Source: an uncultured Bacilli bacterium
Lineage (GTDB): Bacteria; Bacillota_I; Bacilli_A; RF39; UBA660
DNA: 5,746 nucleotides
Direction of reading: 5' to 3'
Assembly (NCBI GenBank): GCA_947625315.1
Contig: CANQOE010000085.1
Location: forward strand, 1-5,746
Shown here: positions 1 through 5,034 of the stretch, piece after piece
Numbering within the stretch: the first letter of the stretch is position 1
How the letters are laid out: each line of letters begins with the position of its first letter
Position numbers and translations under genes: made by a program
The notes under the pieces: model-generated
Told to the model about the DNA's origin: nothing
Databases searched by the model: none
What the model saw: the letters and a program-made list of their open reading frames with translations, nothing else

Positions 1-58
1 CCTCCTTTATCTTTTGTTTGGCTATTTTAATTATAACATTTTTTTATTTATCAGTCAT
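1..58 (-). promoter_or_regulatory. Promoter and SD for a gene starting beyond the left edge
   Basis: On the minus strand, a perfect extended -10 (TGTTATAAT, 30-38) lies 17 bases downstream of a -35-like ATGACT (53-58). The window then ends in AAAGGAGG (1-8), a near-ideal Shine-Dalgarno sequence. The start codon it serves must lie just left of position 1. The gene at 103-1020 ends before this promoter, so the unseen gene has its own transcription start rather than relying on readthrough. No convincing terminator hairpin is visible between 59 and 102. Confidence 0.7.
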
Positions 59-102
59 TATGTTTAACACAACTTAACAAAAAAGAAAAAGAAATCTATT
101 TT

Positions 103-1020
103 TTACTTTTTCTCATTTTGAAGATTAATTGTTCTTACTAATCTTGGCCCTTTTTGTTCTTTAGCTTCTGTCGAAATATTTTCTTGTTCAAGTCCAGGTT
201 GTAAATTTAGTGCTTCTAAATTTGCTTTTGTTGCACTATCAATACGAGATTTTTTAATTTCTTGAATAACTTCTTCAACATTTGCTTGGGTATCATCATC
301 TGTTGTAAATGGATAAACTGTAAATGTTTTATCTTGAGCTTCTTCTTCAGTCATTTTTTCGTAAGTGTGTGTTATCTTATAGTCTTCGGTTTTAAATTGA
401 ATTTTACTAACAGGACTATTAGGATTTGGAATACCAATAATAGCAATATTTTTACCATCTATTTTACCAATTCTATACGAATAAGTAGTTGCTTCATTTA
501 ATCGTTTTACTTCATCAAGTGTATAATCTAAAGGCATTAGCTCTTCATAAAATAAAGAAGTTAGTCCGTGGTTAACAGCAATTGGTCTTTTTCCAATAAA
601 TCCCAAAAATTCTTCTTCATTTTCTTTTGATGAAGTAAATGCAGTAAATGTTAATTTTTGTAATTTTCCTTCCATTTTGGCATATTGTTCTTTTTCTTTT
701 TCAGTCATTGGAACAATAGCTTCTTTAATTTGAGGATCATTCATTACTGATTTTTTAGTTTTAACGCCTTTTACACTAGCATTTATCAAATTGACACCAG
801 GTACAAGTAATAAAACAGTCCCTAAAATTCTATTAGCTAGAGTATTTTTTTTGTTTTTTTCTTCAGCTTGTTTCTTTTGGACTTCATCTAACACACTTTT
901 ATCAATCTTATAGCCATTTTTTGATATTTCTAATACAGAATCAAGTCCAGCATTAAAAGTGATAGCAACACTACCTATAACAGTAGCAAGTTCTCCAACA
1001 ATTCCTAAAAATATAATCAT
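103..1020 (-). CDS. Unrecognised protein with two hydrophobic segments (305 aa)
   Basis: I do not recognise a family. Residues 1-22 (MIIFLGIVGELATVIGSVAI...) are hydrophobic and could be a membrane segment or uncleaved anchor. A Lys/Glu-rich linker (about 31-60) follows, then a second hydrophobic stretch (about 61-83, core LGTVLLLVPGV). The remaining 220 residues are hydrophilic and mixed alpha/beta in character, with an acidic, Gln/Lys-rich tail. A membrane hairpin carrying a cytoplasmic domain is an inference. The start is set at 1020 because AGGGAGG (1026-1032) sits 5 bases before that ATG. An in-frame ATG at 1050 overlaps the promoter and has no SD. The gene is transcribed alone from the promoter at 1041-1069. 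Composition matches its neighbours. It is probably a real gene, since it has a long open frame, a strong SD and a strong promoter, but its role is unknown. Confidence 0.82.
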   Translation of the reverse strand: MIIFLGIVGELATVIGSVAITFNAGLDSVLEISKNGYKIDKSVLDEVQKKQAEEKNKKNTLANRILGTVLLLVPGVNLINASVKGVKTKKSVMNDPQIKEAIVPMTEKEKEQYAKMEGKLQKLTFTAFTSSKENEEEFLGFIGKRPIAVNHGLTSLFYEELMPLDYTLDEVKRLNEATTYSYRIGKIDGKNIAIIGIPNPNSPVSKIQFKTEDYKITHTYEKMTEEEAQDKTFTVYPFTTDDDTQANVEEVIQEIKKSRIDSATKANLEALNLQPGLEQENISTEAKEQKGPRLVRTINLQNEKK

Positions 1021-1040
1021 ATAAACCTCCCTTGCATTAT

Positions 1041-1069
1041 ATATTAACATATTTTAAATCTTTTGTCAT
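1041..1069 (-). promoter_or_regulatory. Extended -10 promoter of the 305-aa gene
   Basis: On the minus strand the -35 is ATGACA (1064-1069, 5 of 6 consensus bases). The spacer is 17 bases and the extended -10 is TGTTAATAT (1041-1049). The predicted transcript start near 1034 leaves a leader of only about 14 bases, just enough for the AGGGAGG SD. This also argues that the upstream in-frame ATG at 1050 is not the start codon. Confidence 0.7.
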
Positions 1070-1212
1070 TGACTCAAAATCATTTTTTTTACTATTGTCG
1101 TGATTTTTACAGTATTTGGATATTAAATATATTTTCATTAAAAAAGTTAAATATATTAAAGCATATAATAAATTAATTAATTATTTTGTTGAAATGGTTA
1201 TTTACAATTTTT

Positions 1213-1590
1213 TTAACACCTAGATTTGCTTTTATTTTGAAATAATGTCATTATGGCAGAATTTATTTCTTCTTGAGAAACTCCTTCGTTTAACATTCTT
1301 TGATATTCGGCTTGAACATCTTCAAAAGCATCGTCTATAGGACTTATTCTTTCATTTGATACATTCCATAATATATCAAAATCATTTTCTGCTTCAGTAA
1401 TTTCATTATAATAATAGCCACCTAAAATTTCGGAAACTTCTTGATTAAAATAACAAGCTCCTAGGATAGTATCTTCACCAGTTTTAACATCTTTAAATAT
1501 AAAATGAAAAATTGGTTCACCATTATAGTGTCTTGGCATTCTTTTAAAATGGTCATAATATAATAGTTTTCTTTCTATTACTTGATTCAT
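1213..1590 (-). CDS. Unrecognised small soluble protein (125 aa)
   Basis: I do not recognise a family. The protein is acidic and rich in aromatic residues. Its first half looks like a beta-rich fold (HFIFKDVKTGEDTILGACYF, then GGYYYNEI), and the last third is predicted helical (DAFEDVQAEYQRMLNEGVSQ onwards). It ends in a basic KSKSRC tail with a C-terminal Cys. There is no signal peptide or membrane segment, so it is probably cytoplasmic. The start at 1590 is chosen because AGAGGAGG (1597-1604) lies 6 bases upstream. An in-frame ATG at 1614 abuts the -10 box and lacks an SD. It has its own promoter, is divergent from the folate operon, and is separated from the next minus-strand gene by about 190 AT-rich bases that include that gene's promoter. 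Nothing ties it to its neighbours. Confidence 0.75.
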   Translation of the reverse strand: MNQVIERKLLYYDHFKRMPRHYNGEPIFHFIFKDVKTGEDTILGACYFNQEVSEILGGYYYNEITEAENDFDILWNVSNERISPIDDAFEDVQAEYQRMLNEGVSQEEINSAIMTLFQNKSKSRC

Positions 1591-1614
1591 ACAAAACCTC
1601 CTCTTTAATTGCAT

Positions 1615-1643
1615 ATTTTAGCACATTTTTTTAATAATTAAAA
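1615..1643 (-). promoter_or_regulatory. Extended -10 promoter of the 125-aa gene
   Basis: On the minus strand TGCTAAAAT (1615-1623) forms an extended -10. The hexamer 17 bases upstream (TTTTAA, 1638-1643) is a poor -35, so recognition would rest on the TGn motif. The predicted leader of about 18 bases carries the SD almost immediately. Confidence 0.55.
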
Positions 1644-1819
1644 CACTTATTCATTTAGTTAATCTAATTTTTCAATTCTCAAAATAAATACCATTTTTAA
1701 TATATCAATTTGCATTTGCTTTGATAATTCACCTTAAATTTTTTTATCAGATTATTTTAACGCATAATATGATAGAATTAATAAACATTTCTATAAGATT
1801 GATTAAATGCAAAAATTTA
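1644..1819. other. AT-rich divergent intergenic stretch without a recognised gene
   Basis: This stretch lies between the promoter of the 125-aa gene and the promoter of the folate operon. It contains an isolated extended -10-like TGATAGAAT (1770-1778, plus strand) without a good -35, and a 9-base inverted pair TTTGCATTT/AAATGCAAA (1709-1717 and 1805-1813). The only short minus-strand ORF I examined (18 codons, 1659-1715) has no SD at a workable distance. I see no gene or RNA here. Confidence 0.4.
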
Positions 1820-1847
1820 TTTACATTTTATTTATTTTGAGTATAAT
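1820..1847 (+). promoter_or_regulatory. Promoter of the THF riboswitch-folT-ecfA-ecfT operon
   Basis: The -35 is TTTACA (1820-1825, 5 of 6 matches), with a 16-base spacer and a perfect TATAAT (1842-1847). Unlike the other promoters in this window it has no TGn extension. Predicted transcription starts near 1854, giving a 5' leader of about 240 bases before folT. That is far longer than the 14-22 base leaders of the other genes here, as expected for a riboswitch leader. Confidence 0.7.
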
Positions 1848-1867
1848 GTACATTGAAGGTGATTGAA

Positions 1868-1915
1868 ATGAGAAAATGTATTTGTTTAATATTCAATCGA
1901 CTAAAATTCTATTAA
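1868..1915 (+). CDS. Possible 15-aa leader peptide upstream of the riboswitch
   Basis: AAGGTGAT (1856-1863) is followed after a few bases by ATG and an open frame for MRKCICLIFNRLKFY, ending in TAA. It is positioned about 14 bases after the predicted transcript start and 25 bases before the aptamer. A 7-bp hairpin (GATTGAA 1861-1867 with TTCAATC 1892-1898) would place its start codon in the loop and part of its SD in the stem. The frame is short, so chance is possible. The good SD and spacing are the only direct support. No role can be assigned. Translation here could influence folding of the downstream RNA. Confidence 0.3.
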   Translation: MRKCICLIFNRLKFY

Positions 1916-1940
1916 AGCCTTCTTTTCTATTTAACAATTA

Positions 1941-2040
1941 AAATATTAGAGTAGAAAATAAATAGTTAAGACTTATAAAACGGGAAGTTGTTTATAAGGC
2001 AAGAATATATATTCGCTTATTTATTTTCGCATTCCGCTAC
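1941..2040 (+). ncRNA. THF (tetrahydrofolate) riboswitch aptamer
   Basis: This RNA senses reduced folate. The order of conserved elements matches the class I THF riboswitch. AGAGTAG (1948-1954) is at the 5' side. P2 is an 11-bp helix (1954-1964 with 2018-2028), followed by the conserved GTTAAG (1965-1970). P3 is 8 bp, CTTATAAA/TTTATAAG (1972-1979 with 1991-1998), and its loop carries GGGAAGTTG, the family's GGGAnGUUG signature. A short P4 is GAAT/ATTC (2003-2006 with 2011-2014), and GCATTCCGCT (2029-2038) is at the 3' side. Loop GGAA (1983-1986) can pair with TTCC (2032-2035), the expected pseudoknot. The usual family pairing is GGAUG/CAUCC, so the change looks compensated. P1 is weak: only GTAG/CTAC (1951-1954, 2037-2040) is obvious, and it shares one base with P2. 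The downstream gene is a folate transporter, which independently supports the call. Confidence 0.87.
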
Positions 2041-2057
2041 AGAAATATACAAGATTT

Positions 2058-2095
2058 AATCCTGTTTTTTCATGCGGAAAAGAAAGGATTTTTTT
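2058..2095 (+). terminator. Riboswitch expression platform: terminator-like hairpin that also covers the folT SD
   Basis: A hairpin pairs 2058-2071 (AATCCTGTTTTTTC) with 2077-2090 (ending AGGATT). It has 14 positions with one G-A mismatch and one wobble, a 5-base loop, and is followed by an unbroken T run to 2095. The run ends directly at the folT ATG. The 3' arm contains AAAGGA (2083-2088), the folT SD, so the same fold could stop transcription and block translation. GCGGAA (2074-2079) at the loop edge is exactly complementary to TTCCGC (2032-2037) of the aptamer. That gives a competing anti-terminator pairing when the aptamer is unliganded. Which level of control dominates cannot be read from sequence. 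Confidence 0.78.
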
Positions 2096-2617
2096 ATGAA
2101 TAAGTCAAAACGAATATTATTATGTGCGCTTTTTATTGCTTCATGTGTTGTGCTTGGAAGAGTTTTATCTATTAGAACAAATATTATTACAATTGGATTT
2201 TCCTTTGTACCGATTATGTTAGGGGCTATAATTTTAGGGCCAAAATATAGTACTTTTATAGCTACTATAAGCGATATTATTGGGGCTTTGTTATTTCCAA
2301 CTGGTAGTTATTTTTTAGGCTTTACAATTACCGCATTTTTAACCGGATTAACTTATGGACTTATATTGTATAGAAAAAATTTTAAAATTGATAAAAGTTT
2401 TATTATAAGATTAATCATTAGTACTCTAATAGTTACAGGAATATTAAATGGGCTATTAAATACAATATGGGTTATTATAATCAATAAAAATGCTAGTAAT
2501 ATTATAATTCCAATTAGAATATTAAAACAATTAATAATGGCTCCAATAAAAGTTATTACTATTTTATCACTATGTAAAGTTTTGGAAGAAAGGATTAAAA
2601 ATTTAACAAATGATTAA
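2096..2617 (+). CDS. folT: FolT-family folate-specific S component of an ECF transporter
   Basis: This is an integral membrane substrate-binding subunit that captures folates for import, driven by the EcfT-EcfA module. At 173 aa it has the usual S-component size, with about six hydrophobic segments (near 7-24, 30-48, 52-66, 72-92, 104-128, 146-162). Family-like motifs include LGPKYSTFIATISDIIGALL (48-67), P-TGSYF-GFT-TAF-TGL-YG (68-88), LNTIW (121-125) and R140-K144 before the APIK segment. The start is at 2096, with SD AAAGGA 7 bases upstream inside the riboswitch hairpin. The in-frame ATG at 2072 lies in that hairpin's loop and lacks an SD. The last 8 bases overlap ecfA. The THF riboswitch directly upstream supports folate over other vitamins. 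Expression should fall when THF is plentiful. Confidence 0.9.
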   Translation: MNKSKRILLCALFIASCVVLGRVLSIRTNIITIGFSFVPIMLGAIILGPKYSTFIATISDIIGALLFPTGSYFLGFTITAFLTGLTYGLILYRKNFKIDKSFIIRLIISTLIVTGILNGLLNTIWVIIINKNASNIIIPIRILKQLIMAPIKVITILSLCKVLEERIKNLTND

Positions 2618-3398
2618 ATTAGAAAACGTAACATTTAAATATCATAAATTAGTCTTAGATAATATTAATTTAAATATAGCCAAAAATAGAATAACTTTTA
2701 TAATAGGAAAAAATGGAACAGGAAAATCAACTTTAGCTAATCTTATAAGTGGTCTATTATTTCCAAATTCAGGAAAAATATTTATAGATGATATTGAGCT
2801 TAATAAAAAAGTTAGTAATAAAATTATTCGAAAAAAAATAGGTATAATTTTTCAAAATCCGAATAACCAAATACTATTTTCAAAAGTATATGAGGATATT
2901 AAATTTACTTTAGAAAATATGAAAGTTTCCAAAGAAGTTATTCCAAATAAAATTAGAAATAGTCTTGAAAAGGTAGGAATGCTTAATTATATAGAATCTA
3001 ATCCTTATAATTTATCAGGTGGAGAAAAGCAAAGAATTGCAATAGCTTCCCAATTATCTTTAAATCCAGATTATTTAATTTTTGATGAAGCTACTTCTAT
3101 GCTAGATATAAACGGAAAAAAACAAATTTATAAATTAATTAAAGATTTGCGAGAAAATATGGGTATTATTTTTATTTCCAATGATATAAATGAACTTATT
3201 TATGCCGATGATATTATTATAATTGATAATCATAAAGTTTATAAATTTACGCTTATTGATTTACTTAAAGAAAATGATATACTAACTAAATATGGATTAA
3301 ATATCCCTTTCATATTTAAGGTAGCTAAAGCATTAAAAATAAAAGATGCTAAAAAGCTAACAGAAAGCTATATACTTAAAAGGATTGATAACATTTGA
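2610..3398 (+). CDS. ecfA: ECF transporter ATP-binding protein, single EcfA, with Asn at the switch-His position
   Basis: This is the cytoplasmic ABC ATPase that powers the folate ECF importer. Motifs in order are: aromatic A-loop near Y11; Walker A GKNGTGKST (33-41); Q-loop FQNPNNQ (81-87), very close to the FQNPDNQ of ECF ATPases; signature LSGGEKQR (135-142); Walker B YLIFDE (155-160) with catalytic Glu160; and D-loop SMLD (163-166). The H-switch histidine, normally in an ITHD context, is replaced by Asn191 (ISND), a one-base change from CAT to AAT. The length of 262 aa is slightly below the usual 280. The C-terminal region (LKENDILTKYGLNIPF) resembles EcfA tails. The gene overlaps folT by 8 bases and ecfT by 4, so translation is probably coupled. 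ECF modules with dedicated operons often have one ATPase gene, while shared modules have two. No second ATPase is present here. Confidence 0.93.
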   Translation: MIKLENVTFKYHKLVLDNINLNIAKNRITFIIGKNGTGKSTLANLISGLLFPNSGKIFIDDIELNKKVSNKIIRKKIGIIFQNPNNQILFSKVYEDIKFTLENMKVSKEVIPNKIRNSLEKVGMLNYIESNPYNLSGGEKQRIAIASQLSLNPDYLIFDEATSMLDINGKKQIYKLIKDLRENMGIIFISNDINELIYADDIIIIDNHKVYKFTLIDLLKENDILTKYGLNIPFIFKVAKALKIKDAKKLTESYILKRIDNI

Positions 3399-3964
3399 TT
3401 TATTTTTTAAATCTTATATTTTTCTTTATATATAGTATATTATTATTTTTTGTAAGTAATATTTATATTTTGGGATTAGTATTATTATTTAATTTTATTG
3501 TTTCTTTAATTTTAAAAATAACATTAAAAAACCATTTTAAAATAATTAGAAAAAATTTAGTATTTATTATGTTTATAATTATTTGTAATTTATTTTTCAG
3601 TAATATCCATTTAGCTTTATTAGTGGGAATACGACTATTTTTAGTAATTGATTACACTTATATTATGGGGTGTTATTTTGATTCAACAAAAATAAGAATA
3701 GCTTTTAAATATTTATTATATTCCCTTAAATTATTTAAAATTAATATTGATAATCTTACTTTAATAATTGCTATAGCCTTAGCTTTTATTCCTATTTTAG
3801 TCGATGAAGCCCAGATGATTAAATTATCACTAAGAAGTAAAGGGTTTGAATTCAATTTTAAAAATTTGGTTACTAAGCCACATATTTTTGTAATAACATT
3901 TTTAAATAATTTACTTGATAGATTAGATGAACTTGATAAAAGTTTAAATACAAAAGCGTACTAA
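3395..3964 (+). CDS. ecfT: Short EcfT-like transmembrane coupling subunit with degenerate ARG motifs
   Basis: This should be the membrane scaffold that links the S component to the ATPase. The N-terminal two thirds is strongly hydrophobic, with about five segments (near 5-20, 22-42, 53-70, 72-92, 120-136). The EcfT hallmark FIPILVDEAQMIKLSLRSKG (131-150) follows, where the first coupling motif, usually ARG, reads SKG. The second coupling helix (LDRLDELDKSLNTKAY) reads TKA where ARG is expected, and the protein stops there. It therefore ends early at 189 aa, against roughly 260 usual, and is also compact elsewhere. The start is TTG at 3395 within TTGA, overlapping the ecfA stop by 4 bases. AAAAGGA (3378-3384) lies 10 bases upstream, and no in-frame ATG is near. 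Its place directly after ecfA and before a terminator supports the role, and sequence divergence is the main doubt. Confidence 0.85.
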   Translation: MIYFLNLIFFFIYSILLFFVSNIYILGLVLLFNFIVSLILKITLKNHFKIIRKNLVFIMFIIICNLFFSNIHLALLVGIRLFLVIDYTYIMGCYFDSTKIRIAFKYLLYSLKLFKINIDNLTLIIAIALAFIPILVDEAQMIKLSLRSKGFEFNFKNLVTKPHIFVITFLNNLLDRLDELDKSLNTKAY

Positions 3965-3991
3965 AAATAAGATTTAATGGAAATCTTCTTT

Positions 3992-4035
3992 AGGCTGTTT
4001 GTAAAATCAAAAGATTTTCAAAACAGTCTTTTTTT
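3992..4035 (+). terminator. Rho-independent terminator of the folate operon
   Basis: AGGCTGTTT (3992-4000) pairs with AAACAGTCT (4021-4029), including one G-T. The stem continues after a 2x2 internal loop with AAAATC/GATTTT around an AAAA loop, and a run of seven T ends at 4035. It starts 27 bases after the ecfT stop and separates this operon from the regulator gene. A smaller hairpin GATTT/AAATC (3971-3985) precedes it. Confidence 0.92.
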
Positions 4036-4102
4036 ATTATGAAATATAATATATATGTGAGTCATATTATGTTTAAAAAAACTTACTAAAATTATTTTAT
4101 AT

Positions 4103-4143
4103 ATATGCTTAAAAGCATATTTTATATTGGCTTTTTAATGCTT
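4103..4143 (+). promoter_or_regulatory. Candidate operator: inverted repeat plus a third half-site at the XRE promoter
   Basis: ATATGCTT (4103-4110) and AAGCATAT (4113-4120) form a perfect 8-bp inverted repeat with a 2-base spacer, just upstream of the -35. The half-site ATGCTT recurs at 4138-4143 inside the -35/-10 spacer, 33 bases from the first copy, about three helical turns. XRE-type regulators bind such dyads as dimers and often control their own promoters, so autoregulation is inferred. In this base composition an AT-rich dyad could arise by chance. Confidence 0.5.
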
Positions 4144-4155
4144 ATGTGCTATAAT
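4127..4155 (+). promoter_or_regulatory. Promoter of the XRE regulator-dinD operon
   Basis: The -35 is TTGGCT (4127-4132, 4 of 6), the spacer is 17 bases, and the extended -10 is perfect, TGCTATAAT (4147-4155). Transcription would start near 4162, leaving a leader of about 18 bases with AAAGGAG (4164-4170). The spacer contains one copy of the putative operator half-site ATGCTT. I see no Gram-positive LexA box (GAAC-N4-GTTC type) over or beside it. Confidence 0.8.
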
Positions 4156-4179
4156 GCAATTATAAAGGAGATGTAATTT

Positions 4180-4515
4180 ATGAACTATTTTAGTAATAAT
4201 TTAAAATATTTGAGAGCACAAAAAAAATTATCTCAAAATAAGTTAGCAAAATTAATAGGTGTTAATCAAACAACTATTGCTAGATGGGAAAATGGAGAAA
4301 TGGCTCCATCTTTAGAGAGCCTTTTAGATATATCTGATGTACTAAATATTTCTTTATTTGATTTAGCATGCCAAGATCTAGCTAAAAACAATTCTGATTC
4401 ATTTGATGAATTAGAAGTATTGTTTTATAAATATAAAAACATTTTAACAGAAGATGATAGAGAATATATTAAATTTATAATTGAGAGAAGAAAAAAAGAA
4501 ATGGAGGAAGAATAA
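4180..4515 (+). CDS. XRE/Cro-CI family helix-turn-helix regulator (111 aa)
   Basis: This is a DNA-binding transcription regulator. The HTH_3 domain covers about residues 6-62, with LRAQKKLSQNKLAKLIGVNQ (11-30) leading into the recognition helix TTIARWENGEMAPSLESLL (31-49). The conserved WENG and P-S-L positions are present. The C-terminal half (63-111) is a charged helical tail (EDDREYIKFIIERRKKEMEEE) and not a LexA-type peptidase, so release by RecA-stimulated self-cleavage is not expected. SD AAAGGAG lies 9 bases upstream, and the ATG at 4171 is followed at once by a stop. dinD begins 3 bases after the stop, so the two are very likely co-transcribed and co-regulated. The dyad at the promoter suggests autoregulation. 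The inducing signal is unknown. Confidence 0.93.
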   Translation: MNYFSNNLKYLRAQKKLSQNKLAKLIGVNQTTIARWENGEMAPSLESLLDISDVLNISLFDLACQDLAKNNSDSFDELEVLFYKYKNILTEDDREYIKFIIERRKKEMEEE

Positions 4516-4518
4516 GAG

Positions 4519-5034
4519 ATGATGAAAAATGAATTAGAAAAATATCAAGAAAAGACTTTTGAAGATATTAAACATATTGATGAAAATGGAAATGAATATT
4601 GGGAAGCTAGGGAATTAATGAAAGCATTAGGCTATTCTAAATGGGAAAATTTTAAAAAGGTAATCGATAAAGCAAAAATCACTTGTAAAATCAGCAACAA
4701 CGATTTTGCTGAACACTTTGCCGACGTCAGGAAGGTGTTAACTGTTGGAAATAATGCTGAAATAATTATAGACGATTATCAATTGACAAGATATGCTTGT
4801 TATTTGATAGTTCAAAATGCTGATCCTAGAAAAAATATAGTTGCTTTAGGCCAAACTTATTTTGCGGTTCAAACTAGAAAAATGGAACTAACAGAAAAAG
4901 AATTTTCAAAACTTTCTGAAAATGAAAAAAGGTTATATACAAGAATTAGTGTTAAAAACAAAAATAAATATTTATTTGATACTGCTAAAAATGCGGGAGT
5001 TCAAAATTTTGGCAAATTTAATGACTATGGCTAA
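4519..5034 (+). CDS. dinD: DinD N-terminal part (BRO-N domain), ended by a frameshift stop
   Basis: These 171 residues match the first 60 percent of DinD (DNA-damage-inducible protein D). YWEARELMKALGYSKWENF (27-45) is the BRO-N-like start seen in DinD and phage antirepressor-type proteins. RYACYLIVQNADPRK (91-105) and ALGQTYFAVQTRKMEL (109-124) are family hallmarks, followed by ENEKRLYTR. The frame ends at FNDYG-stop, exactly where the family continues GYxGLY. ATG occurs twice at the start (4519 and 4522). GGAGG (4503-4507) lies inside the end of the regulator gene, with a gap of 11 bases to the first ATG and 14 to the second, so 4519 is preferred. If expressed, this would be a BRO-N domain without its C-terminal region. 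Escherichia coli DinD is SOS-induced and antagonises RecA strand exchange. That role is only inferred here. Confidence 0.88.
   Translation: MMKNELEKYQEKTFEDIKHIDENGNEYWEARELMKALGYSKWENFKKVIDKAKITCKISNNDFAEHFADVRKVLTVGNNAEIIIDDYQLTRYACYLIVQNADPRKNIVALGQTYFAVQTRKMELTEKEFSKLSENEKRLYTRISVKNKNKYLFDTAKNAGVQNFGKFNDYG

Noticed and set aside
262..501. Open plus-strand frame of 79 codons, rich in Phe, Ile, Cys and Asn
   Set aside because: It lies antisense inside the 305-aa gene, has no SD, and its composition is that of a reverse-complement shadow.
1021..1050. Upstream in-frame ATG (1050) for the 305-aa protein
   Set aside because: It overlaps the -10 box and lacks an SD. The ATG at 1020 has AGGGAGG at ideal distance.
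1659..1715. 18-codon minus-strand ORF (MQIDILKMVFILRIEKLD)
   Set aside because: The only SD-like AAGGTG is about 14 bases away and no promoter is placed for it.
2072..2095. Upstream in-frame ATG for folT (MRKRKDFF extension)
   Set aside because: It lies in the loop of the regulatory hairpin without an SD, and the extension would be encoded by the SD and U tract.
3396..3398. TGA read as Trp (mycoplasma code)
   Set aside because: Recoding would add only four residues to EcfA. Trp is TGG wherever I checked in the recognised genes, and no internal TGA was seen.
3673..3855. Open minus-strand frame of 60 codons inside ecfT
   Set aside because: It is antisense to a well-supported membrane protein gene and has no SD or promoter.
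4069..4089. Mini-ORF MFKKTY between the terminator and the XRE promoter
   Set aside because: Six codons, no SD and no promoter of its own.
4103..4120. ATATGCTT/AAGCATAT hairpin as a terminator
   Set aside because: It is followed by TTTTAT rather than a solid T run. A strong terminator already lies at 3992-4035, and the position just before the -35 fits an operator better, though a backup terminator is not excluded.
4922..5020. Upstream extension of the second dinD frame (MKKGYIQEL...)
   Set aside because: This is the out-of-frame reading of conserved DinD sequence. True family similarity in that frame starts only after the insertion at 5033-5034.
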